Assembly: GCA_017979445.1 (NCBI GenBank)
Contig: CM030714.1
Coordinates: 44,469,220 to 44,533,219, forward strand
Reading direction: 5' to 3'
DNA: 64,000 nt
Source of the DNA: Akebia trifoliata
Taxonomy: Eukaryota; Streptophyta; Magnoliopsida; Ranunculales; Lardizabalaceae
The first letter of the stretch is position 1. The number at the start of each line of letters is the position of its first letter. Shown one piece after another: positions 31,760-48,783 of the stretch. The position numbers and the translations under genes are program-made. The notes below the pieces were generated by a model. That model saw only the letters and a list, made by a program, of their open reading frames with translations. It made no database searches and had not been told where the DNA came from.

Positions 31760-32092
31760 TGTTGAGTGTATATTTTCATCCACTCTTGGGTGTGGGTGTG
31801 TCGTACATACCCCAGTTAAGCCCTATAACCCTCTTATATTCATAGTTCTCCCCTTCTCAAACAGATCAGTCTTTTGGAGTAGTTGGTTGGTTAACATGAT
31901 ATCAGAGCGCTAGGTTCGTATAGGTCACGGGTTCAAATCTTTCCACCCTTATGGGTGAGGGGGAGTATTAAGTGTATATTTTCCTCCACTCTCAGGTATG
32001 TCATTCTCCAGTTAAGTCTGATGACCCTCTTATATTCATAGTTCTCCCCTTCTCCAACAAATCGGTCTTTTGGAGTAGTTGGTTGGTTAACA
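31760..32092 (+). mobile_element. Complete TRIM (miniature LTR retrotransposon), 333 bp
   Basis: Left LTR 31760-31896 (TGTTGAGTGTATATTTTC ... TTGGTTGGTTAACA) and right LTR 31966-32092 (TATTAAGTGTATATTTTCC ... TTGGTTGGTTAACA) align along their length with small indels. Directly after the left LTR is TGATATCAGAGC (31897-31908), one mismatch from the initiator-Met tRNA primer site. Directly before the right LTR is the purine tract GGGTGAGGGGGAG. The 69-bp interior is too short to code. A perfect 5-bp target duplication ATCTA lies at 31755-31759 and 32093-32097. TRIMs are mobilised by enzymes from other elements. The first T of the right LTR is followed by A instead of G, one of several point differences. 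Confidence 0.9.
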
Positions 32093-32403
32093 ATCTAAAA
32101 AGGCAATTTTCAATGGTAACTATTTTCCCATCAGACAAGGATCACATGCTATGGGATGAGCACTCCTCTCGTAAAAAGATTTTTTTTTATCAAATCATTC
32201 TTCAAAGCTTTAAGGTAGGGTTATGTGCAAGTGAAATACTTGGTACCCATGATTTGGATTTTTTTTTTTTTTTTCACTTGGTTGATGGCCTTGAAAATAA
32301 TACTAACCCTTGAATAATGCCATATGGCTCATTGTATCATGTCTGTCAATTTACGTAGCACATGCAACGCTTGTACTATGTCAGCTAAGGTTGCACTTAA
32401 TCA

Positions 32404-32764
32404 TTGTGCTTGGTCTCATTTTATGTTTCCATTCCATTATTTTGGATGCTTTACGAGATCAATTTCATCCGTGTTCAAAAGTTAGCATTCTTGAAACATT
32501 TCAGGAAGAAGGATAATCTGTTTTGGAATCTTTGGAAGGAAAGAAATAATCTAGTTTTTCGAAAGGAGACATGCTTCAAGAAATTATTTCCATCATTGGG
32601 CGTGTGTTTTTTTTGTTGTAAATGTTTGAGTACGTTAGAGGGTTTTCATTGAAGATTTCATATGTAGATGGGACTAATGGTTAAGGCTCTTGTATTGCAT
32701 TGGCTGATCATCTCAACACTGGATTTTGTTTCTATACATTATAACTTTCGAAAAAAAAAAAAAC
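32404..32764 (+). mobile_element. 5'-truncated LINE 3' end
   Basis: FWNLWKERNNLVFRKE matches the end of the zf-RVT region of plant LINEs. It is followed by about 120 bp of non-coding sequence and a poly(A) run at about 32,750-32,764. The 5' border is uncertain. Confidence 0.55.
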
Positions 32765-33446
32765 AGTATGAATTTGTTTGACAGTTTGCCTTGTGAAGGG
32801 TTCTTGGACTGACGTTTGATACATGAGAGATGCTGAGAAGGTAAAACTAGTGCCATTTTACGGATTTATTTGTATTTGTGAGGGTAGTTTGGTCCAATTA
32901 ATATTTTATTTTTTTACAACCCTTTAAGGTTATTTCCATAATATTCCCCTTATTTATTATAGTGATAGAGCTAGAGGTGAGTAAAGTCTTTGCTCTTTTG
33001 AATAAACCTACACTCTCTCTCTACTATCCTCCTTTCATCTTTTATTTTTCTACAGATAGCCCAAAATCAAATCTTCCATCGAACGACAAAACAAAATAAA
33101 AAAATTTCTCACCAGATATTAATAACCTCGAAGTATAAATTCAAAATGTTAATCTAATTGTCATTTTCAGGCATGATAAAAGAACCATAAGTACAAATTC
33201 CTCCAAAAACAAACTAAACATGCACAAAGACTAAAACTACAAATGTTCCAAACTAATAAACTTGCATACTCTTAAGTGCTGGAGTCATGTTTTCAGTACA
33301 ATAATGGTGACAAAGATCTTGAAAGAAAAGGCAATCAAAACAAATTAGGCATACATACCTCAGACCTTCAACAAGATAGCTATGAGTCCTGAGACTCTAA
33401 GTCTCAACAAGTTATTAGTTGCAACACAGAGTGACCCTCCGAGATA

Positions 33447-39838
<6,392 letters not shown>

Positions 39839-39843
39839 CTCTC

Positions 39844-40556
39844 CTACAGTAACCAAGTGAAAATACACAAAATTGTCTACTTTAAGCGAAAATCCAGATC
39901 AAGATTTTGGGAGACAGTGCTGGATTTCAGTGAAAGGTGCCAACTTTGGGGTTTTATGGTTTTTAGAAAAAATTTAGAGAAACCCAGATCAGATTTTTAG
40001 TGCTGAAGATGATTTTTCAGAGAGAGAACAAAACCCAGATGATGATTTAGAGAGAACAGTGAACAATATCTTACTACTGCTACAGTAACCAAGCAAAAAA
40101 TACAAAAAATTGTCTGCTTCAAGAGAGAAAACCCAGATTAAGATTTGGGGAGATAGTGCTGGATTTCAGTGAAAGGTGCCAACTTTGGCGGTTTTATGGG
40201 TTCTAGAAAAAATTTAGAGAAAACCCAGATCAGATTTTTGGTTCTGAAAATGATTTTTCTGAGAGAGAAGAAAACCCAGATAATGATTGAGAGAGAACAG
40301 TAAACAATATCTTACTACCGCCACAGTAACCAAGTCAGAAAAAACAAAAAATGTTGCTCAAAAACAGAAAATCAAGATTTGGATTTGGAGAGATGGTGCA
40401 GAAATTAAGTGAAAGAACCCAACTTGAGATTTGTATGATTCTTAGAAGAAAAACAAAATTAGAGAAAACCAGATCAAATTTTCAGCTGAAGATGATTTTT
40501 TAGAGAGAACAAATATCAAATAATGATTTAGAGAGAAGATACCTTTAAGAAAAATT
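39844..40556. repeat. Three tandem copies of a ~238-bp unit upstream of the CDPK start codon
   Basis: Units begin near 39,844, 40,081 and 40,322, each marked by ACAGTAACCAAG, then AGTGAAAG(G/A)(T/A)(G/C)CC AACTT, then AACCCAGATCA / AGAGAGAACA blocks; the third is more diverged. They occupy the 5'UTR or proximal promoter of the kinase gene. On the coding strand the unit junctions read GGTTACTGTAG...GTAAGATATTG, resembling an acceptor and donor pair. Confidence 0.8.
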
Positions 40557-40862
40557 AGAGAATCTCTGCAGAATATCTGTGAAAGAACACTTGGGATTCT
40601 GATTATATGGAGTTTAGACAAAAACCATAAAAAGTTGTTACAGGCTTTAACCTGATTTTATAAAGATAATAAATCCAGATCAGGATTTGTTCTGTTTTCT
40701 AAAGCTCAAAAAAGAAATAGAAACACAAATTGACCATGGTCCTTAGTTGACTTGCCCTTTTTGATCGTTGACCTAAATCATTGTACTGGAGATTTTGTAA
40801 ATATCAAAAAACTATAGTATAGTGGTGATAAAATTCTTACTGTTCATATTTACTTTTTTTTT

Positions 40863-41827
40863 AAGAAAGGGAAAATTATTAAAAAGAATTAATTAATTCC
40901 TTAAAAAAAATCAGATTTTTAAAAGATATAAATACAAATCTTTTTTGGCCCTTTAAGGGTCGAAAATGTACAAGAGGAGAGAGAAAATATAAGAGAAAAA
41001 TTTTCGACCCTTTTTATTTTCTCTTTTATTTTCACTTCTTTTCTCTTTCCCTCAATTTTATTCTTCTCTCTCTCTTTCTTCATTTTCTCTATCTTAGTTT
41101 TACATCTTTTCTTTCTTATATTGAGATATTGATCATGATTAAGATCGTAATCGTAAAATCTTGATCTTAATCAACGTAATGATGATCAAGATTATGATCC
41201 AAATCATAATCAATATCATGAGATCGTGATCGTGATAGTGATCCGCATTGTAGGACAATCATGATCATGTTGATTAAAATCAATATCAAAATCGTGATGA
41301 AGATCATGATATCTCTCATATTTCTCTCTCTTCAATTTATTTGTTGATCGATTATAACAACAACACGGTCATGATCGTGATCTTAATCAACGTGATCATG
41401 ATTGTATTACAATACGAATTATGATTACGATTACGATCTTGATCTTAATCAACGTGATTATGATTATCATAAGATGCGGATCACTATTTTCATTGCGATT
41501 ATAATCATGATTACGATCTTGATCATGATCACGTTGATTATAATCAAAATTTCAATATATGAAAAAAAAAAAAAAAAAAGTGAAAGTAAGAGAGAAAATG
41601 AAGAAAGAGAGAGAAGAATGAAATCGAATGAGAGAAAAGAAGTGAAAGTAGGAGAAAAAATATACAAGATGAGAGAAATTTTTGGCCCTTTATTTTCTCT
41701 CTCCTCCTGAACATTTTCGACTCTTAAAGGGCCGAAAAAGATTTGTGTTTATAAATTTTTTTTTTAAATCTGGTTTTTTATTTTTATTTTTATGAATTAA
41801 TGTTTTTTTTTAATAATTTCCCTTTTT
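40863..41827. mobile_element. Foldback element with a GATC-palindrome core
   Basis: Long inverted arms of about 150 bp or more: AAGGGAAAATTATTAAAAAG ... ACAAATCTTTTTTGGCCC ... AGGGTCGAAAATGT at the left and ACATTTTCGACTCTTAAAGG ... AAAGATTTGTGTTTATAAAT ... AATTTCCCTTTTT at the right. The core (about 41,110-41,560) is a dense array of TGATCATGATTA / AATCAACGTGATC units in both orientations. No transposase. The open frames here, such as at 41,402, are low-complexity products and not genes. Confidence 0.7.
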
Positions 41828-41872
41828 AGAAATACATGAGAAAGAATAAATAATAACTCTAGTACTTGTAAT

Positions 41873-42310
41873 TTGGGTTGGCAACGGATCGATTCGGTAT
41901 CAGATCAATACCTCTTCAATATTGATCCGAAATTTTTTAAACATGTACCCAATCCAATCAGATTAATGAATATGTAAATCGAATTTGATCTGCTTCATTT
42001 CATCCTTAATTCAAAATCAATCTGATCCAAACACATGCCTTATTTTCAATTTATCAATGTTCGAAAAAAATTTAAAACTATAAAATTTTGAAAAATCTAC
42101 TATCCAACTACAAATATAGAGGGAAATCAAAAAGACTAAAACGTTTTATCTCTTTGTATTTATATAAAATTAAGAATAAAAAAAATATATATGCGAAACA
42201 AATTTTTTGAAGAGTGGATTCAAGTACATCAGAAATTCAGATGTTTTAAGTTTTTGTACAAATCGAATCAATTCAAACATCAGGTATATTTCGGATCACT
42301 GCCAGCCCTA
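41873..42310. mobile_element. hAT-like MITE with perfect target duplication
   Basis: A 438-bp element, TTGGGTTGGCAACGGATCG ... CGGATCACTGCCAGCCCTA, flanked by CTTGTAAT on both sides (41865-41872 and 42311-42318). The ends are related to the TAGGGCTGGCAA element at 25,806-26,291. Non-coding. Confidence 0.8.
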
Positions 42311-43796
42311 CTTGTAATAATCCAGTGAAATTGTAGACGTTAGTATCTCTTCTACCAAATTATTCAATTTAGTGAATATTTGAGATATCTCGTGTGTTTT
42401 AAAATTGATATCATGCCCCCTTGATTATAAGTATTCTCTTACAAACTAATGGAACATGATCAAACTCATTAAGATTTTAATTGTTGGATTCACATGCTTA
42501 GTAAGACAACCTTTAAAATTCATGTCTACACCAAATTTAAAATAAATAAATAAATTTATTATTTTTAGGTTTGATCCATGTTTTGAAAATGTACATCCAC
42601 TAATTTTTTAAATTTAAATTTCAAATTCACATTAAAATTCAAATCTACGAGGAAATTTTCTTATTTATTATTATTATTATTATTATTTTTTTTTTAAATT
42701 CTCCAAACCTTATAACCCTACATCATGTGAAATTGGGTTATATTTTTGAAGTAAAAGTTACCTGATTTTAGGAAGAATTCTAAATTATTTATTAAATATT
42801 TCATATTTGGATCCAATTGGTTAGATCAACCCGTTCAGTCATACGGGTCAATGACCGGTCCGGCTTTTAAAACATTGTCTCAACCCAAAATATCAATCTT
42901 AGTGTGGATTGAAATTATATACAAATCTTATCTTGTCTTGAAATTCTATGTGTGAATTTCTCCAAAAACCTTATCTCGTTCTTAAGGTTTGAAGTAGATT
43001 AGGGAAACATGAAAAAAAATACATACATGGGGACTCTACTTTTAATGTTCACATGCATCAAGTATGATATATATATGGTCAACACCCAACAAAGTCAACA
43101 CTTTTGATGTGAAAGGGTGTTGTTCGAGAGCAGATTGTCTCCCATACTTTTCCCACATTGATCAGATTAAAAATAATAATAATTTAATCATGATCACTGA
43201 TTTTAAAATCGACGACCACTGAACTCCCAAATTTAAATCGTAGGTATTTATTATTTTATTAAGGTGGAAACCTCTCAATTATCCAAAATCATAAAATATA
43301 AAAATAAATAAATAAATAAATAAAAACAACACGAAAAAAACACTACAGAGGATCTACTCTCATGATGTTCAAATGCTGTCCATTTTTTCAATGTTGATTA
43401 CAACAAAGTTGGACAACATTCGAGTGTAATAAAAAATGGTATAAGTAACATTTTTCCTCATATGATAAATCTTCAAATCACCACTAATTTACAAGATTTC
43501 AAGGCAACCCACTTTTTTTTTTAAATCCTTAGGAATGTATCCCATCTCAGCCATTTATTCTTCCTTCTTTTGGAGTCCAGCACCCAAAACCAAATACATT
43601 GATTACCTTTCCGTGATTAGTGGGAGGACTTGGAAAGATAAATAATAGACCATCTAAAAGGTGGGGTGTTGCTGGTCCCCGGGCGGGGCCGGGGGGGGGG
43701 GGGGGTGGCGGGCGGCTGAGACCACGACGACTAGTCCGATTTGTCTCGATATAGTTTAACATATCGGATTTTATTTTATTTTTTCTCATTATTGAA
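42311..43796. other. AT-rich intergenic DNA with simple repeats
   Basis: Contains a (TTA)n run (about 42,660-42,690), an (AAAT)n run (about 43,300-43,324) and a 15-base G run at 43,691-43,705 inside a short GC-rich patch. No gene recognised; the proline-rich frame at 43,547-43,894 arises from the G run. Confidence 0.6.
43691..43705. repeat. Poly(G) run, 15 bases
   Basis: An unbroken run of 15 G preceded by GGGCGGGGCC and followed by TGGCGGGCGG, in otherwise AT-rich DNA. It could form a G-quadruplex; length may also be a sequencing artefact. Confidence 0.85.
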
Positions 43797-44390
43797 CGAG
43801 AGCTAGTCCGTGAACAACCAACCATCTTACCGTAAAAATGGGATAGGTTTGATCTATAGTCATTAGGCCTCTTAAAAGAATCTAATAAATTCATCGAGTT
43901 GTGTCAAAAATTCAAAACAACTAATTATTAATGGAATTCCTTGTCGACTCTTTGGGCGAGGGATTCCAAACACAGCGTAAGCTAAACCTGTATTGACGAA
44001 TAACCAACCCGCAATGAATAGAGAAAGGTATAGTAATGCTAGGAATAACCCAATCAAATCCACCGTAAAGATAAGAAATCAACACAAATAAATAAATAAA
44101 TAAGTGGACCTGACCCATTGAATCATGACTAGATCAGCTATTCTGATATTCAAATTCGATAGAGATGGAATTGTAGCAGCGGACCTTTTTTTCTTATTTC
44201 ATTTCCTTGGACTACGCAAGAATTTGTCGATATTTCCGATTAAATCTTCTTGTTCCTGGATGCTCCATAGGAATAAATTGTTATTCCGTTCCTATAAAGA
44301 GAAACGTTTATTCCGAGTCACAACACAAGAGCCGTCTATTTTTTGAATATCTTTCTTTGATTCCAGAAAAATATCAATTTAGATGACTCA
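43797..44390 (-). pseudogene. psbE/psbF: Nuclear insertion of plastid DNA (NUPT): psbF start, psbE and its upstream spacer
   Basis: On the minus strand, WVIPSITIP and [31 protein letters not shown] and QLDEF are cytochrome b559 alpha (PsbE) segments broken by frameshifts, a missing N-terminus and a lost stretch after PRP. Just downstream, an ATG at 43,863 starts [15 protein letters not shown], the first 20 or so residues of PsbF, and then homology ends. Gene order and spacing match the plastid psbEFLJ operon. The plus side (about 44,125-44,390) looks like the plastid psbE-petL spacer. Non-functional in the nucleus. Confidence 0.85.
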
Positions 44391-45439
44391 TAAACATATC
44401 GGAAAATTCTTCCAGACGACTCAGTCTCGTTCATGGACAAGACGTCAAAACGAGTTTTAAAACCATGGAGTATACCCTCCAATATGCTATAATCGGCATC
44501 ATTGGATTGCTCTCTTTTTCAATTGGTCAGCTTGCTCTTCTATTTATGGAAAACTTGTATATATATCAAAGATTTGTTCTTTTGAAGATTTTTTTGATTT
44601 AGATGAAATTACATTTGTATGATTGACACAGACACTAATCCCTTTCTTTGTTTCTCTTTGTTGCAGCTACAGGTAGGCCTCCTTGATTTCCATCTCTTTT
44701 CTTATAAAATTTTCTTTACTAATAGAAGGAAAAAAATAATAATCAACAATTATTATTATTTTCAGTTATGACCTAAATCATTAGATATTCAATTATAAAT
44801 TCTTAATTTATATAGACCATAAATATTTAAGTGATTAAAAATTGATTATTTTATATTAAAAAAAGTAAGACTAATCCTACTAAAATCTTACTAAGGGTTG
44901 TGTAGCTCACATTGTGGCTTTCAAAAACATGATTCAATGCCACATGGTTGTAGAGGACAAAATTCTACAAACTTTTAATTAAAAAAATTTTAATATATTT
45001 TTCACTGTTGGAATTTTGATTTTAAATTTGAGAGTTCTGTTGAAGTTCAGTAGCCGTCCATTGATCATAAAAATGACTGAGGGTTGCGTTTTTCGATTGG
45101 ATTCTGCAATCTTTGAATCAAGTTCACCAAAATAGCCAGGGATTCACATAACATCTGAACACATGCTTCACCATATAATAATAAAATATTTAAAGAAAAA
45201 AAAAACATAAAAGCAATGGATACTATTGTTTGAGGTTTTAGATCCAGAAATAAGCGCTACAAGTATAATTCATCCAACACATGCACATTTGGTGTTCCTC
45301 ATAGATTGAGTCAACTATTCTAATTGGCAGACATCAATGCAAACCATGAGGCTGTGGGTATACTCCACGCTATCGACAACATATCGAGACAATCAAGGAA
45401 AGTTGCATATAAACCAGTCTTCAACCATATTGTGCAACA
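44391..45439. other. Region without a recognised gene
   Basis: The left end (about 44,400-44,468) repeats the CTCGTTCATGGACAAGACGTC ... TTTTAAAACCATGG end of the MITE family seen at 29,793-30,188. The rest is AT-rich with no supported coding exon. Confidence 0.5.
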
Positions 45440-46215
45440 TCAACATTCTGACCAAAACTCTTGGGCACGTGGTAGATTCATTGCTCGCATCATACCTTGA
45501 TTTACCCTTGGGGACACCACCCTCCTACAGGAACAAATCAATTTGTCGCCCGGTGACTGAGAAGGTGAACAGAAGGGGTAGGGATCGAGGGAAATCAGTT
45601 TCTTATCCAAAAGGGGGTACATATCCTCGTCGAAACTACTCTCCAGTAAACCGCTTTACTACCTCTCTTAAAAGCTGCTTTTGAGATGTCTGATGGAATG
45701 ATAGATAAGGGAAGGGCAAATTTCATTTAGTGAACTGGTAATTGATTTACACTATTAAAAACGACAGAGGATTAGGTCTACAGAATTTGAAGAAAATAAA
45801 TGAGGCTTTGTTGGAAAAATTGGTTGTGGAGATTCAGATTGGAACTCATAGCCTGTGGAAGCAATTTGTTCAATCCAATTATGGCTTGGACAGTAAAGAA
45901 TGGGAAAGAGGGGTCATTATAGGCCCGTATCGATGTGGGGTTTGGAAATGAGTGCTTAAGATCATTCCAAAATTCCATAGGAGGATTTGCTTTCGAACTG
46001 GGAAGAGGGAACAAGATTTTCTATTGGGAGGATGTCTGGTGCGGCAAGTCTTCTCTAAAGTCTCATTTCCCATCCCCACTTTGCACTCATACGATGAACT
46101 CATTACCCCAGTTTCCGACCCATTCCTACTCAACCCATATTTTCTTTGATAACATATTTCTACAACACATCCTCATTGTCTCCAAATCCATTTTCCAAGG
46201 AGTGCCCAATTCATT
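45440..46215 (+). mobile_element. Decayed LINE fragment, plus strand
   Basis: In shifting frames: SYLDLPLGTPP and YPKGGTYPRRN (post-RT thumb region), then GLGLQNLKKINEALLEKLV, SLWKQFVQSNYGLD and FELGRGNKIFYWEDVWCG. These are typical consecutive motifs of plant LINE ORF2. Several stops and frame changes; dead. Confidence 0.75.
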
Positions 46216-46224
46216 CACCTACGT

Positions 46225-46925
46225 TTCATGAACCCCAAACCACCCAATGTCTTTGAAGATCAAATAAATTTCCAATTTATAACGTAATATTTCCTGATCC
46301 CATCCTTGTCATTCCAAAGAAAGTTGTGAAACATTTTTTTCCAAATGAAGTTCAATAAACCTTGGCATAGAGGATAAAAAAGGGAAATACATGGGCATAC
46401 TTGCTAAGGTACTCTTAACTTCTATTTGGGAACCCAAGTGGGAGACCAAGCTACAATGTTTGGAATGAATCCACCTGACAAACCAAGCATTCCCCGCTAA
46501 CATATGAATATTGGGGATCATTCTCACACCAAAAATTTACTCTTAAGCATGTTAATACTCAATCTGAAAACAGCAAACACACTAAAAGGCCACTCAAAAG
46601 ACGGACCTGATCCATTGATGCGTCCAAGACAAGAAGTAACTCATCTGCAAATTGCAAGTGTGGCAACAAACGGCGCTCTCTACTGATCCCAAACCCAGAT
46701 AGCTTCCTTATTTCTACTGCTCTCCTCATTACAATGTTGAACAAAAACAGAGAAAGTGGGTCACCTTGTCAAAGGCCTCTAGACCCTCTAAAGTAGCCTT
46801 CTGAACTTCCATTGATTAAATAGCTCCAAAGGCCATCCTACCCATCAAATACCTAAGAAACTCCCAATTAATATGGTCATACGCTTTTTCCATGACAATT
46901 TTACAGATAATCCCCTTTGCTCTCA
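46225..46925 (-). mobile_element. Decayed LINE reverse transcriptase fragment, minus strand
   Basis: Minus strand: KGIICKIVMEKAYDHINWEF, INGSSEGYFRGSRGL, then a stop, QGDPLSLFLFNIV, LQFADE (catalytic FADD box altered), PLGSQIEVKSTLASMPMYF and LGGLGF. Motif content overlaps that of the plus-strand fragment next to it, so these are two different insertions meeting head to head or an inverted duplication. Confidence 0.75.
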
Positions 46926-48783
46926 ATCCCATACTCAAATAACTGTATTCATTTGAAAATAGACAACTTCATAATTTAGCAACCCTTAACCAAAGCTCCT
47001 TCAGAATTTTTATATAGCAACTCAAAAAAGTCTAGGCTTACATGTTACTCTGTACAGAGATGTAGCTCATAAATACTAAAACAATGGCATCCTAAGGGAA
47101 ATCATCTATAGCCTTGTGAGAAATATATGCATGCCCCACCTAAATTTAATGGCATTCACACCAAGTCACAGGACAAACATTCAATATTGACATGAGAAAT
47201 AAACACTAGCAACAAAAAGTAAAGCTTGTTACCTTCCTGTCAATGCAGGTGATCCAACTCTTAACTTCTGGAATTTTCTTCTAAAACATCAAATATCCAG
47301 CAAAGCCTACCAATGAGTCCCAGATCAGCACTACTTAACCAACCTAAAGAGCAACAGAACCTCAAACACAAAAGTAAAGTACTGAATCATAACCGAAGTT
47401 TCCACAAGAATAATGGACGGACATTAAAGAACAAAGATACTAACTTCAAAAAGAAGTTCCAAGACAACAATTCACTAAGAATTAGATTTTTAAAGAGTCC
47501 ATATAAACATAAATTCCCTATTACACTTGGAAAAACAAGACTGAAACCAAAGAAAAACCATTGACCTCAATGTCACATTGCAGAGTGGGATGTTGGCACA
47601 ATTCATTCACCCAGCCATGGAAGCAATATTTCACTGATTGGTTTCAGATACCAAGATGAGAAATCAGAACTGTAAACTAACTCCACATGGATCAGTTATG
47701 AAATGGCAAATGGCAATGATGTTCTTCTCCAGAAGTTCCAGGTGCGTAAGGTGGTGCTTTGACCAAAAGTAGGGTTCAGACCATCAATTTTGACTTACCT
47801 TTTATTGTTAAGAACATGTCACACAGCCTGCAGCACAAGAGAGAACCTCCAGATATGTATAACGAACTTTAAATATAAAAAAATAAAAACTAGAAGAATC
47901 ACAATGATTGAGATCATGTCTTCACTATGCATTCATTCGACCTAGGAAGCCAAGGTACATTAACCACAAGTTCACAACCAATCATGTTCAATTCCAGAAT
48001 TTCCAGGTAGATGTGTTGCCAGACTTAACTATAGTACTGGCGATTAGGCTCCATTTTCTACATGTTGAGAAAGAATAAGTCCTCAGAATGCCTGCAGCAT
48101 AAGAGAAAAATCTCTAGAAATATGATGAGAGGGTTCGTAAAGAACAGCTGGAAAATATAGAATGCATTAAGAGTATGATTTTCACCAATGCACCCATCCA
48201 AGCAACGTACAGAAATTTGGTGATGCACACAAACTCCAAAAGGGATCAGTTTGGAATTGTCAAATTGTTCAATAATGTTCAAGGCCAAAGTTGGAGGGTA
48301 CGAAGTACTCCAGGTAGAGGTTCTTAGGCACAAAAGAAGCTAGCGAACTTTCATTTCTAATCACCAGTGAACCCTGAAAGAGGATTTTATGCAAATTGTC
48401 ATTTGAGAAAAAGATACAAACAATCAATCATGAGAAAGATCTTACAAAATGCATAGCTCAACCAAGGCGGGTGTCCACAATCATGTTAAAATTTAAGTGG
48501 TTGGCACATAATAACTTTAAGTGACTACCATAATTTAAAAAAAATCAATCTTGTTCTAATAAATGTGACAAACACATTGCTAGAAGTTTCACAACATCAA
48601 ATATAAAATGAGTTCAATAAGTGTCAAGAATCTCTTTCCAACCATTACTTGCCATGTACCAAGAACCTAGGACACATTGTTGCAGAAAGCATAGATATTA
48701 GGAAGACATACAAAATCCCCACCAAGTTCAAACTCAGAAACTAGCTTGGACTATGCTGTAACCATGTCAAAGGCATATAAGCT
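46926..48783. other. Region 3' of the RS/RRM gene
   Basis: AT-rich with no supported coding exon on either strand. The part nearest 48,783 probably contains the 3'UTR of the RS/RRM gene. Short frames here lack family features. Confidence 0.45.

Noticed and set aside
31923..31945. tRNA T-arm-like CGGGTTCAAATCT
   Set aside because: It lies in the 69-bp interior of the TRIM and has no surrounding cloverleaf.
41402..41710. 102-residue plus-strand frame (Tyr/Asp then Ile-rich)
   Set aside because: Pure low-complexity translation of the GATC/ATTA array in the foldback element.
43547..43894. Proline-rich minus-strand frame
   Set aside because: Created by the poly(G) run next to the plastid insertion; includes the psbF fragment in frame only by chance.
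45440..46925. Twin-priming inversion of a single LINE
   Set aside because: The two parts overlap in protein motifs, and the inverted part is on the wrong side for twin priming.
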